Shown here: one piece after another, positions 16,524 to 24,378 of the stretch | Position numbering within the stretch: position 1 is the first letter of the stretch | Layout: each line of letters opens with the position of its first letter | Assembly: GCA_016781135.1 (NCBI GenBank) | Contig: JADDQY010000037.1 | Coordinates: 1-42,410 of the forward strand | DNA: 42,410 nt | Source of the DNA: Actinomycetota bacterium | Lineage (GTDB): Bacteria > Actinomycetota > Acidimicrobiia > Acidimicrobiales > CADCSY01 | Reading direction: 5' to 3' | Made by a program: the position numbers and the translations under genes | The notes under the pieces: model-generated | What the model was told of the DNA's origin: nothing | Seen by the model: the letters and a program-made list of their open reading frames with translations, nothing else | The model's database searches: none

Positions 16524-17138
16524 GTGGGGTTCTACGAGCGCAACCGCCAGCAGCTCGTCGAGCTCGGCTACGACCCCGCTCGCCTGCCACCGGGGCAGTA
16601 CCTCACCCAGCGCTTCCCGGTGCTCCACATCGGGACCGTTCCCGACTACGCCGACCTCACGTCGTGGAGCCTGCGAGTCTCCGGCGCGGTACGACGCCCG
16701 CTGACCCTGGGCTGGGACGAGCTCACGTCGCTGCCCGCGGTGAGCGTCACCGTCGACCTCCACTGCGTGACGAAGTGGTCGAAGCTCGACACCGCCTGGC
16801 ACGGGGTACGGGTGAGCGACCTGCTGGTCGAGGCGGGCGTGGAGGCCGGGGCCAGCCACGTATTGGCCCATGGCGAAGGGGGCTACACCGCAAACCTCCC
16901 CCTGTCGGCGCTGTCGGGTGACGATGCCATCGTGGCCTACCGCTACGAAGGCGAGCCGCTCGCGCCGGAGCACGGCTATCCGGCCCGCCTCCTCGTTCCC
17001 GGGCTCTATCTGTGGAAGTCGGTGAAGTGGCTGCGGGCCCTGGAGCTGCTGGTGGCTGACGTGCCCGGCACCTGGGAGCGCAAGGGCTACCACCTCCTCG
17101 GTGACCCCTGGCGCGAGCAGCGCTACGACGCCGACTGA
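16524..17138 (+). CDS. Sulfite oxidase-like molybdopterin-dependent oxidoreductase
   Basis: A 204-residue protein of the sulfite-oxidase/MsrP superfamily that binds molybdopterin. The molybdenum-ligating cysteine is Cys81 in TVDLHCVTKWSKLDTAWHG. GYTANLPLSAL, HGYPARLLVPGLYLWKSVKW and WERKGYH are typical later segments. No Tat or Sec signal and no heme domain are present, so it should be cytoplasmic; the natural substrate is unknown. GTG 16524 is chosen because of the TAGGAT box 6 bases upstream. Confidence 0.9.
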   Translation: MGFYERNRQQLVELGYDPARLPPGQYLTQRFPVLHIGTVPDYADLTSWSLRVSGAVRRPLTLGWDELTSLPAVSVTVDLHCVTKWSKLDTAWHGVRVSDLLVEAGVEAGASHVLAHGEGGYTANLPLSALSGDDAIVAYRYEGEPLAPEHGYPARLLVPGLYLWKSVKWLRALELLVADVPGTWERKGYHLLGDPWREQRYDAD

Positions 17139-17426
17139 AGGTCCGCCGAGTGGAAACCCCCTCTTCGGCTCACCCGGCCGACCCGAGGTGTGCCGAGCAG
17201 CTGCCTTGGGGTCGTGCTCGGCTGGCGCCCTGACGACCGCGGCGACGAGGAGCGCCTGCCGCTGCCACCATCGCCAAGCTGCCACCATCGCCAGGATGCC
17301 GGTGATCACGACGACGACGAGGCACGGGTGAACCTGTGAGCGGCCATGCCGCGCCGGGCTCGGTGCTCGGTGCTCGGTCGGGCGAACGCGGATGCCGGCG
17401 AGCGTTGCCGGGAAAGGTCTGGGGCC
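17139..17426 (+). other. Intergenic stretch without a supported gene
   Basis: These 288 bases precede the YbdK-like gene. They hold a tandem direct repeat (17261-17293) and a run of GGTGCTCGGTGCTCGGTCGG at about 17362-17381. On the minus strand an open frame reads VVVVITGILAMVAAWRWWQR, which looks like a membrane helix. It has no start codon with a ribosome site, and the Val run comes from a GAC trinucleotide repeat, so no gene is called. A GGAAAGG site ends about 10 bases before GTG 17427. Confidence 0.5.
17261..17293. repeat. 16-base tandem direct repeat
   Basis: GCTGCCACCATCGCCA occurs at 17261-17276 and again at 17278-17293, one base apart. It is a simple local duplication in non-coding DNA. 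Confidence 0.85.
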
Positions 17427-18524
17427 GTGGCTGTCGAAGCGTTCACCGTCGGGGTCGAGGAGGAGTTCCACGTCGTCGACGCCGAGACCTTGGAGCTGCA
17501 GTCGGCCGCCCAGCCGGTCGTGGCCGCGGCCCAGAAGCACCTGGGGGATCAGGCCCAACCCGAGATGCTGGCCACCCAGGTCGAGGTGGAGACGGCGATC
17601 TGCCACACCCTCGACGAGGTTCGCAGTGAGCTGACCCGGCTCCGCCGGCGGGTGGCCGAGGTGGCCGAGGCGCAGGGCCGGCGGGTCCTGGCCTCGGGAA
17701 CCCATCCGTTCTCCACGTGGGAGGGTCAGCGTGTCACCCCGAAGGAGCGGTACCTGACGCTGGAGCACGACTACCAGCAGCTGGCCCGCGAGCAGCTCAT
17801 CTGCGGGTGCCACGTCCATGTGGCCGTACCTGACGCCGACATCGCCGTCCGGGTCATGGACCGGACCCGGCCCTGGTTGTCGGTCCTGCGGGCCCTTGGG
17901 GCGAACTCGCCGTTCTGGCAGGGAACCGACACCGGCTACGCCAGCTACCGCACCGAGGTCTTCGACCGCTGGCCCACCACCGGCACGCCGGCGCCGCTCG
18001 GCTCCAGGGCCGCCTTCGACATCCTCCGCGACGCTCTCCTGGCGACCGGCGTCATGCGCGACGCCGGTGCCCTCTACTGGGACATCCGGCCGTCGGCCCG
18101 CTACGACACCCTCGAGCTGCGGGTGGCCGACGTAGGCACCACCGTCGACGAGGACCTCATGCTCGCCGGGCTGTTCCGCTCCCTGGTGCGCTGTTGCCAT
18201 GCCGACGTCGAGCGGAGCGTGCCCATCGATCACCCCCCGCCGGAAATCGTCCGGTTGGCACGGTGGCGAGCGGCCCGGGACGGCCTGGAGGGCAACCTGG
18301 TCGACCTGCCCGACGGGCGACCGGTGCCCGCCCGAGCCGTGGTGGAGCGCCTGCTCGGCGTCCTGCGCGAGGACCTCGAAGCCCACGGCGAGTGGGAGGA
18401 GGTGTCTGAGCTGGTGGGCCGACAGCTGGCGCAGGGCAGCGGTGCTCGGCGCCAGAGGGAGGTGGCGACACGAAGCGGCATCCGTGAGGTGACTGCCGAC
18501 CTCGTCGCCCGCAGCTGGCCCTGA
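17427..18524 (+). CDS. YbdK-family carboxylate-amine ligase (glutamate-cysteine ligase family 2)
   Basis: A 365-residue member of the GCS2 family. These enzymes join a carboxylate to an amine using ATP, with weak glutamate-cysteine ligase activity in studied cases. The family start GVEEEFHVVD is followed by TQVEVETAICHT, GTHPFSTWEGQRVT, CGCHVHVAVPD and ANSPFWQGTDTGYASYRTEVFDRWP (given here only as landmarks). GTG 17427 is chosen because it gives the standard N-terminus and has GGAAAGG upstream. Mycothiol-making actinobacteria do not need glutathione, so the physiological product is uncertain. It is convergent with the cysteine desulfurase gene. Confidence 0.88.
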   Translation: MAVEAFTVGVEEEFHVVDAETLELQSAAQPVVAAAQKHLGDQAQPEMLATQVEVETAICHTLDEVRSELTRLRRRVAEVAEAQGRRVLASGTHPFSTWEGQRVTPKERYLTLEHDYQQLAREQLICGCHVHVAVPDADIAVRVMDRTRPWLSVLRALGANSPFWQGTDTGYASYRTEVFDRWPTTGTPAPLGSRAAFDILRDALLATGVMRDAGALYWDIRPSARYDTLELRVADVGTTVDEDLMLAGLFRSLVRCCHADVERSVPIDHPPPEIVRLARWRAARDGLEGNLVDLPDGRPVPARAVVERLLGVLREDLEAHGEWEEVSELVGRQLAQGSGARRQREVATRSGIREVTADLVARSWP

Positions 18525-18630
18525 GCGCCGACTTCCGCCGGCCTGGCCAATTGCCTGCGCCCCACAGCGGTGCCGGCGAACGCCGGGTGCAGCCCCGACT
18601 CGTTGTCGCCCTCACCGTCGGCGAGACCGG

Positions 18631-19782
18631 TCACGCCCCCAGGGCCATCAGGCGGGTGAGCACCACGGGTAGGGCACCGAGCAACGCGTCCACGTCGGCG
18701 TCGGCGCTCGACCAGCCCAGCGACAGCCGGAGCGTGCGGGAGGCGTCGATCCCCATGGCCTCGAACACGGGCGACGGCACCAGGGCTTCCGACGAGCACG
18801 AGCTCCCGGAGTGGACCGCCAACCCTGCCTGGTCGAGGCCGAGCACCACCGGTTCGGCCTCGACCCCGGCGAGGCTCAGGCACACCAGGTGCGGCAGGCG
18901 AGCCTCGGGGTGGCCCAGCACCTCGGTGCCGACGCCGAGTTGGCCGTCGCTCGCCGCCGCCACCACCCGCTGGATCCGGCGGCGGGCATCGCCGGCCTCC
19001 TCCGCCAGCGCCGGGCCGCAGAGGTGCTCGGCGACCGTCCCCAAGCCGACGATGGCGGGAACGTTCTCGTGGCCCGCCCGCCGGGCGCGTTCCTGGTCAC
19101 CTCCCACCAGCAGAGACCGCAGGCGCAGCCCGCGGCGCACGCACAACGCCCCCACCCCTGGCGGCCCCCCCAGCTTGTGGGCCGACACGCTGAGCAGGTC
19201 GGCGCCGAGCGCTCGGAAGTCGACGGGCACGTGGCCGGCGGCGGCGCAGGCATCGACGTGGGTGAGCACGCTCCGCTCCCGGCACCGGGCCACGACCTCG
19301 GTGACCGGCTGCAGGGTGCCCACCTCGTGGTTGGCCAACTGGAGATGGACCAGCGAGGTGGACGGCTCGACGGCGGCCATGACGTCGTCGGGGTCGACCC
19401 GCCCCTGGCGGTCGACGCCGACCAGGCTCACCCGGTGGCGGGCAGACGCCTCCCGCACGCAGGAGTGCTCGATCGCCGGCACCACGACGTGGTCGCCCCG
19501 TTCGGTGGCCATCCACGTGGCGGTGACCGCCGCCTCGGTTCCCCCGCTGGTGAACACGACCTCCCGGGGGCGAGCGCCGAGGAATGCCGCCACCTGCTGG
19601 CGGGCGAGCTCCACCGCCACGCGGGCGGCCTGGCCTTCGAGGTGTGCCCGTGCCGGGTCGCCTGGGGCGGACAACCACGGGAGCATGGCCTCGATCGCCT
19701 GGGGCCGACATGGCGAGGTGGAGGCGTGGTCGAGGTAGTGGCGCCGCCCGCCGCCCTCCTCGCTCTTGGTCACATGTTCCAC
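18631..19782 (-). CDS. Cysteine desulfurase (IscS/NifS-like)
   Basis: A PLP enzyme that takes sulfur from cysteine for Fe-S cluster or thiocofactor synthesis. It has 383 residues. The PLP lysine is Lys203 in SVSAHKLGGPPG and the catalytic cysteine is Cys329 in HSGSSCSSEALVPS. The extended loop round Cys329 fits group I (IscS/NifS) more than SufS. YLDHASTSP replaces the usual YLDNAATTP. The start is GTG 19782; a GTG three codons further in is an alternative. It lies 52 bases after the SufR-like gene on the same strand, so they probably form an operon controlled by cluster status. No SufBCD or IscU gene is present in the window. Confidence 0.93.
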   Translation of the reverse strand: MEHVTKSEEGGGRRHYLDHASTSPCRPQAIEAMLPWLSAPGDPARAHLEGQAARVAVELARQQVAAFLGARPREVVFTSGGTEAAVTATWMATERGDHVVVPAIEHSCVREASARHRVSLVGVDRQGRVDPDDVMAAVEPSTSLVHLQLANHEVGTLQPVTEVVARCRERSVLTHVDACAAAGHVPVDFRALGADLLSVSAHKLGGPPGVGALCVRRGLRLRSLLVGGDQERARRAGHENVPAIVGLGTVAEHLCGPALAEEAGDARRRIQRVVAAASDGQLGVGTEVLGHPEARLPHLVCLSLAGVEAEPVVLGLDQAGLAVHSGSSCSSEALVPSPVFEAMGIDASRTLRLSLGWSSADADVDALLGALPVVLTRLMALGA

Positions 19783-19834
19783 CTAGTCGGTAGGAGACGT
19801 GACAAGGAACGGGGCGGGTTCGCCGGCCCCGGCG

Positions 19835-20584
19835 TCAGCCCCGGACCGAGGTGACGCAGGTGGCGTCACCCTGGGCCCGGGAGGCGGCGGTCTCGGCCGT
19901 CGCCTGACCGTAGAGGCTGGCGAGCATCCCCCTCACCATGCCGCGGTCGACGGCGCAGATGACGGGCGAGGCTACGGCCGCGCCCCCAAAGGGGCAGTGG
20001 TCGCTGACGATGCGCAGGGCGTCGCCCCGCCCCTCGGCGTGGGCGGCGAAGCCGTGGGCGGTGAGGGCGTCGGCCACCGCGTGCAGAGCGCGGCGGAACG
20101 AGCGCTGCCCGTCGCCGTCGCACGCCAAGGTGGCAGCCATGGCTCGCCCGTAGGTCTCGCCCACCTCCTCGGCCATCGCCTCGGCGACGGAGCGGGGCAG
20201 CAGCTCCAGCGCCCGGCCGAGCAGGGCGATCATCAAGTCGTCGTGGCGGACGGGGAAGTCGAGCACCATCTCCTTGGCGGTGGCGGCGTAGCGCTTCGAG
20301 GGCCGGCCCACTGCTCCTCCTGGCGCCCGCCCCAGCTGGACCTCGAGGTACCCGCCAGCGGCCAGCTTGTCGAGGTGGTGGCGGGCGACGTTGGCGTGCA
20401 GCTCGAAGTGCTCGGCCACCTCCGAGGCGGTGACACCCTCCGCCCGCTCGTGGGCGAACAGGTAGATGTGGCGGCGGGTGGGGTCCCCGAACGCCGACGT
20501 GATGGCGGTGACGGCCGCCGAGAAGGCGTCGGCGGAGAGCGCCGGGCGAGTGGACGGCTCGGGCTCGGGGGGTTCGCCAGGCAC
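19835..20584 (-). CDS. sufR: SufR-like Fe-S cluster-sensing transcriptional regulator
   Basis: A 249-residue protein with an ArsR/DeoR-type winged helix in the first 100 residues (FGDPTRRHIYLFAHERAEG; EHFELHANVARHHLDKLAAG). A C-terminal sensor domain carries three conserved-looking cysteines: Cys197 in DHCPFGG, Cys210 in VICAVDRG and Cys243 in GDATCVTS. The pattern C-x12-C-x32-C matches the SufR plan of a repressor that holds an Fe-S cluster. Its position before a cysteine desulfurase gene and divergent from an Mrp-type gene supports this. GTG 20584 has TAGAGT 6 bases upstream, so it is probably leaderless. It likely represses itself and mrp. Confidence 0.85.
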   Translation of the reverse strand: MPGEPPEPEPSTRPALSADAFSAAVTAITSAFGDPTRRHIYLFAHERAEGVTASEVAEHFELHANVARHHLDKLAAGGYLEVQLGRAPGGAVGRPSKRYAATAKEMVLDFPVRHDDLMIALLGRALELLPRSVAEAMAEEVGETYGRAMAATLACDGDGQRSFRRALHAVADALTAHGFAAHAEGRGDALRIVSDHCPFGGAAVASPVICAVDRGMVRGMLASLYGQATAETAASRAQGDATCVTSVRG

Positions 20585-20589
20585 ACCGC

Positions 20590-20596
20590 TACTCTA
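20590..20596. promoter_or_regulatory. Overlapping divergent -10 boxes of sufR and mrp
   Basis: The seven bases TACTCTA contain TACTCT on the plus strand (20590-20595, driving mrp with a leader of about 30 bases) and TAGAGT on the minus strand (20596-20591, six bases before the GTG of sufR). The two boxes share five base pairs, so RNA polymerase could not occupy both at once. A repressor bound here would switch both directions. Confidence 0.5.
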
Positions 20597-20631
20597 CCAA
20601 TCGCCCTCGTCGTGACCGGAGGCGACTCACC

Positions 20632-21738
20632 ATGTCCGTTGTCCATGCCCAGGTCCTGGAGGCGCTGCGCGGCGTCGCCGACCCCCAGCTCCACCTTGAC
20701 CTCGTCGAGCTCGGGCTGGTGCGGCGGGTCGAGATCAGCGGCTCACGGGTCGAGGTGGTGGTGGGCCAGCTCGTGCCCGAGTCGCCGGTCGACGAGCTGC
20801 AGCGGCGGGTCAGGGCTGCGCTCGCCGGGCTCGACGGCGTCGACCAGGTGGATGTCGAGCCCGTCCTCATGTCCGACCAGGAGCGTGACGAGCTGGCGCA
20901 ACGGCTCGACGCCAGCCGGTCGGGGTCGATCTCGTTCACCGCTCCTGGCGCGCGCACCCGGGTGCTGCTGGTGGCGTCGGGCAAGGGTGGCGTGGGCAAG
21001 TCTTCGGTGACCGTGAACCTCGCCATCGCCCTGGCCCAGCGGGGCCGGCGGGTGTGCGTGGTCGACGCCGACGTGTGGGGGTTCTCGGTCCCGGCCATGC
21101 TCGGCATCGACCGGCCACCCATCGTGCTGGGCAACCGCATCCTGCTGCCGCCGAGGGCCTACGGCGTGGAGTGCGCCTCCATCGGCTTCTTCGTGCGCGA
21201 GGACCAGCCGGTCATCTGGCGGGGCCCGATGCTGCACAAGGCGCTGGAGCAGTTCCTCACCGACTTCTGGTGGGGCGAGCCCGACTTCGTGGTGGTCGAC
21301 CTGCCTCCGGGTACCGGTGACATCTCGCTGTCGCTGGCGTCGTTCCTGCCCCGAGCCGAGGCCTACGTGGTGACCACACCTCAACCTGCCGCCCAACGGG
21401 TGGCGCAGCGCGCCGGGCTGATGTTCCAGAGCAGCCAGATCAGCATCCCGGTGCACGGCGTGATCGAGAACATGAGCTGGTTCACGGGCGACGACGGGAA
21501 GCGCTACGAGCTGTTCGGCCACGGCGGGGGCGAGGCGCTGGCGGAGCGCCTGCAGGTGCCGCTCGTCGGCCAGGTGCCGTTCGTGCCGGCGCTACGCGAA
21601 GGTGGCGACGCCGGACTGCCGGTGGTGGTGGCCCGGCCGGGCAGCGAGCCGGCGGCCGCGTTCTCGTCCATGGCCGAGCGCATCGACGAGGAGCTGGCCC
21701 CAACCCGTCGCGACCATCCCGCCCTGCGAGTCGTCTGA
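20632..21738 (+). CDS. mrp: Mrp/NBP35-type P-loop ATPase with N-terminal DUF59 domain
   Basis: An Fe-S carrier family ATPase of 368 residues. A DUF59 (MIP18-like) domain spans about 1-80. The Mrp ATPase follows with deviant Walker A GKGGVGKSS at 117-125, VDADVWGFSVP, and FVVVDLPPGTGD. Two cysteine features of many homologues are missing. The DUF59 cysteine position reads VGQLVPESP. The CxxC after NMS is replaced in ENMSWFTGDDGKRYELFG. Either the protein binds a cluster differently or it acts without one. ATG 20632 has GGAGG 9 bases upstream. It is divergent from sufR, with superimposed -10 boxes. Confidence 0.92.
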   Translation: MSVVHAQVLEALRGVADPQLHLDLVELGLVRRVEISGSRVEVVVGQLVPESPVDELQRRVRAALAGLDGVDQVDVEPVLMSDQERDELAQRLDASRSGSISFTAPGARTRVLLVASGKGGVGKSSVTVNLAIALAQRGRRVCVVDADVWGFSVPAMLGIDRPPIVLGNRILLPPRAYGVECASIGFFVREDQPVIWRGPMLHKALEQFLTDFWWGEPDFVVVDLPPGTGDISLSLASFLPRAEAYVVTTPQPAAQRVAQRAGLMFQSSQISIPVHGVIENMSWFTGDDGKRYELFGHGGGEALAERLQVPLVGQVPFVPALREGGDAGLPVVVARPGSEPAAAFSSMAERIDEELAPTRRDHPALRVV

Positions 21739-21889
21739 CCCCGGCACCGAGCCTTTCTTCCCCGGAGGAGAGCGCCTGGTGAGGAGGCCATGCCGTCGCT
21801 AGCCGCCCGGTGCGTTCCCCCGGGGGTTCGCTCAGCCCGGGACGTCAGCGGGGCGGCGGGCGCAAGGAGGGATCGCCGACGAAGCCGCC

Positions 21890-21895
21890 TACGAT
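21890..21895 (+). promoter_or_regulatory. Candidate -10 box upstream of the DUF3107 gene
   Basis: TACGAT lies 60 bases before GTG 21956, in the 217-base gap after mrp. A GAGGAG ribosome site is placed about 9 bases before the start, so this promoter would give a normal leader. A CCCCCGGGGG palindrome earlier in the gap (about 21816-21826) may end the mrp message. Confidence 0.3.
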
Positions 21896-21955
21896 GACGC
21901 CACCCAGCGCCCCGCGTTTCGCCGGTGGCCGTCTCGAGGATGAGGAGAACAGCTC

Positions 21956-22192
21956 GTGGATGTACGCATCGGGGTGACCCACACGGCGAAGGAGATCGAC
22001 GTGGAGCTGGGCGACGACGCCGATGTCGCGAAGCTGCGGGCGGACATCGAAGCGGTGCTGGGCGACGATGGACAGGTGCTGTGGCTCACCGACCGCAAGG
22101 GCCGCCAGGTCGGGGTGCCGGTGTCCAAGGTAGCCTACGTGGAGATCGGTAGCCCCAACGACGCCCGCCGGATCGGCTTCGGCGGGAGCTGA
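21956..22192 (+). CDS. DUF3107 family protein
   Basis: A 78-residue actinobacterial protein of unknown function. It begins DVRIGVTHTAKEIDVELGDD and ends VPVSKVAYVEIGSPNDARRIGFG, the usual DUF3107 shape and length. It has no cysteines, signal or membrane helix. GTG 21956 follows a GAGGAG site. The next gene, an ArsA-like ATPase, begins 23 bases later, so co-transcription is likely. DUF3107 genes are commonly found in this neighbourhood in actinobacteria, as far as I recall. Confidence 0.85.
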   Translation: MDVRIGVTHTAKEIDVELGDDADVAKLRADIEAVLGDDGQVLWLTDRKGRQVGVPVSKVAYVEIGSPNDARRIGFGGS

Positions 22193-22215
22193 GCCGCCCG
22201 ACGCCGGCGGTAGGG

Positions 22216-23148
22216 GTGCTCGCCCGCCGACTCCTGTTCGTCACCGGCAAGGGCGGAGTGGGCAAGACCACCATCGCCGCCGCGCTGGGCCTGCTCGCCG
22301 CCCGGGAGGGCCTGCGCACCCTCGTCTGTGAGGTCGACGCCAAGGGCGACCTCCCCGCCGCCTTGGAGGCAGGCGAGGTGGGCTTCACCGCCCGAGAGCT
22401 CGAGCCTCGGCTCTTCGCCATGGCGATGGACACCGAGGAGTCCCTCAAGGAGTACCTCGCCCTCCACCTGCACCTGCCCCGCCTCTCCCGCCTGGGGCCC
22501 CTGGCCCGCACCTTCGAGTTCCTGGCCAACGCCGCCCCTGGGGTCAAGGAGATCCTCACCGTGGGCAAGCTGGCGTGGGAGGTGCGCGAGCGCCACTACG
22601 ACCTGGTGGTGGTCGACGCCGCCGCCTCGGGCCACGTCGTGGGCCAGCTGCGGGCGCCCCAGGCCATCAACGAGCTGCTCTCCGTGGGGCTCGTGCGCGA
22701 GCAGACCGACTGGATGATCGACCTGCTGACCGACCCTGCCACCACGGGCGTGGTGATCGTCGCCGCGCCCGAGGAGATGCCGGTCACCGAGTCGCTGGAG
22801 CTGGTCGACCACCTCGACTCGACCGGCGTCGACCTCGCCGGCGTGGTGGTGAACCGGGTCCTGCCCGAGCTGTTCGGACGAGCCGAGGAAGAGGTCTTCG
22901 CTCGACTCGTCGAACCGGCCGCATCGACCGCCCTGTCCGGCGCCGTGGGCCACCCCGTCAACCGGGTCCTCGGTGCCGCCCGGCTCGCCGTCACCCTCCG
23001 GCGCACCCGGGCCGCCCACCTGGCCCGGCTCCGCCAGGGGTTGGGCCCGGGCCGGACGGTGCTGTACGTGCCCGAGCTGTTCGACCGCGGCCACGGGAGG
23101 CGGGCCATCGTCCAGGTCGCCGAAGCGCTCGCCGCCGAGCTGTCGTGA
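22216..23148 (+). CDS. ArsA/Get3-like ATPase, first subunit
   Basis: A 310-residue P-loop ATPase of the ArsA/Get3 (SIMIBI) class. It has the full deviant Walker A GKGGVGKTT from residue 11, including signature Lys12, then VCEVDAKGDLPAALEAG and LVVVDAAASGH. Arsenite-binding cysteines of true ArsA are not evident, so an arsenical role is unlikely. The nearest known parallel is the mycobacterial Rv3679/Rv3680 pair, proposed to act as Get3-like partners. GTG 22216 is the start. The stop overlaps the GTG of the second ATPase by 4 bases, indicating a coupled heterodimer. Confidence 0.9.
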   Translation: MLARRLLFVTGKGGVGKTTIAAALGLLAAREGLRTLVCEVDAKGDLPAALEAGEVGFTARELEPRLFAMAMDTEESLKEYLALHLHLPRLSRLGPLARTFEFLANAAPGVKEILTVGKLAWEVRERHYDLVVVDAAASGHVVGQLRAPQAINELLSVGLVREQTDWMIDLLTDPATTGVVIVAAPEEMPVTESLELVDHLDSTGVDLAGVVVNRVLPELFGRAEEEVFARLVEPAASTALSGAVGHPVNRVLGAARLAVTLRRTRAAHLARLRQGLGPGRTVLYVPELFDRGHGRRAIVQVAEALAAELS

Positions 23149-24317
23149 GCGGCGCTGGCTCGAGCATTGAGCAGCTGCTGGCGGCCAAGGAGGTCGTCGT
23201 GGTCTGTGGCTCGGGCGGCGTGGGCAAGACCACCACCGCCGCCGCCTTGGCCACCGTCGCCGCCGCCGACCTGGGGGGCAAGGTCCTGGTGCTCACCGTC
23301 GACCCCGCCCGCCGGCTCGCCGCGGCCATGGGCCTCGCCCGGCTCGGAAACGTCGAGACCCGGGTGGACCCCGGGGCCTTTGCCGACGCCGGCCTCGAGC
23401 CTCGTGGAGAGCTGTGGGCGGCCATGCTCGACACCAAGCAGAGCTGGGACGACCTGGTGCGACGCCACGCCCCTGACGCCGCCACCCGTGACGCCATCCT
23501 GGCCAACCCCCTCTACCGCAACGTCGCCGGGCGCTTCGTCCAGAGCCACGACTACATCGCCATGGAGCGGCTCTACGAGCTGCACTCCTCGGGTGCCTAC
23601 GACCTGATCGTGGTCGACACCCCGCCCACCCGCCACGCCCTCGACTTCCTCGAAGCTCCCGAGCGCATGGCCGACTTCTTCTCCAGCCGGCTGCTGCGCT
23701 GGCTGCTGATGCCCTACCGCAGCCGCCTGGTCAACGCTGCTTCCCGGCCGTTCCACCAGGTGGCCGACCGGGTGCTGGGCACCGTCTTCCTGCGGGACAT
23801 CGCCGAGTTCTTCATGCTGTTCCAGGCGATGTACGAGGGGTTCGTGGAGCGGGCCAAGGCGGTGGAGCGGGTGCTGGAAGACCACCGCACGACGTTCGTG
23901 GTGGTCACCACGCTGGAGTCGGCGCCGGCCCACGAGGCGCGCCGCTTCGTCGAGGTGCTGCGGTCCAAGCGCCTGCACCTCGGGGCCCTGGTGCTCAACC
24001 GGGTACTGCCGGCGGAGCTGCTCGACCGGGCGTCCACCGAAGCGGCTCGGCGGTTGAGCGCGAGCCCGGAGACGGTGGCGGCCGCGGTGCTGGCGGGACA
24101 GCCCGATCTGGTGGACGACCCGAAGTTGCTCGCCCGGGTGCTCCAAGAGCTGGGTGAGAGCTTCTTGAACTTCCAGGTGGTGGCCAAGCGAGAGGCCGAG
24201 CAGCGGGCCGAGCTCGGCGTGAGCGCCGAGGTGGTGGCCACCGTGCCCTCGCTCGACACCGACATCTTCGACATCGCCGGGTTGGTGCGCCTGGGCGAGC
24301 AGCTCCGCCGGAGCTGA
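23145..24317 (+). CDS. ArsA/Get3-like ATPase, second subunit with altered P-loop
   Basis: A 390-residue partner of the preceding ATPase. Its P-loop reads CGSGGVGKTTT from residue 21, so the signature lysine of the deviant Walker A is replaced by Ser23, while Lys28 that contacts phosphates remains. LTVDPARRLAAAMGL and LIVVDTPPTRHALDFLEAP are switch-type motifs typical of the family. The Phe- and Arg-rich middle (ADFFSSRLLRWLLMPYRSRL) may form a hydrophobic client or partner surface. GTG 23145 overlaps the upstream stop. This matches the arrangement of Rv3680-like proteins. Confidence 0.9.
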   Translation: MSGAGSSIEQLLAAKEVVVVCGSGGVGKTTTAAALATVAAADLGGKVLVLTVDPARRLAAAMGLARLGNVETRVDPGAFADAGLEPRGELWAAMLDTKQSWDDLVRRHAPDAATRDAILANPLYRNVAGRFVQSHDYIAMERLYELHSSGAYDLIVVDTPPTRHALDFLEAPERMADFFSSRLLRWLLMPYRSRLVNAASRPFHQVADRVLGTVFLRDIAEFFMLFQAMYEGFVERAKAVERVLEDHRTTFVVVTTLESAPAHEARRFVEVLRSKRLHLGALVLNRVLPAELLDRASTEAARRLSASPETVAAAVLAGQPDLVDDPKLLARVLQELGESFLNFQVVAKREAEQRAELGVSAEVVATVPSLDTDIFDIAGLVRLGEQLRRS

Positions 24318-24364
24318 CCGGTCGACCGCCTCCAGCGGTGAGGTCCGAGGGGTGCACCCGGGCG

Positions 24365-24370
24365 TACGAT
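24365..24370 (+). promoter_or_regulatory. -10 box of the PHP gene
   Basis: TACGAT, 8 bases before GTG 24379. It favours that start over the in-frame GTG at 24352, which lies upstream of the box. Confidence 0.4.
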
Positions 24371-24378
24371 GGGAGGGC

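Noticed and set aside
16404..18386. Long minus-strand open frame with a membrane-helix-like stretch near 17310-17260
   Set aside because: Most of it is antisense to the molybdopterin oxidoreductase and YbdK-like genes. The hydrophobic part comes from a GAC trinucleotide run and a tandem repeat and has no start with a ribosome site.
22216..24317. Arsenic-resistance operon
   Set aside because: The ATPases resemble ArsA, but arsenite-binding cysteines, ArsB, ArsC and ArsR are absent. A Get3-like role fits better.
24301..24339. Terminator hairpins after the second ArsA-like gene
   Set aside because: AGCTCC/GGAGCT lies in the coding end and ACCGC/GCGGT has only a 5-base stem; too weak in DNA of this GC content.
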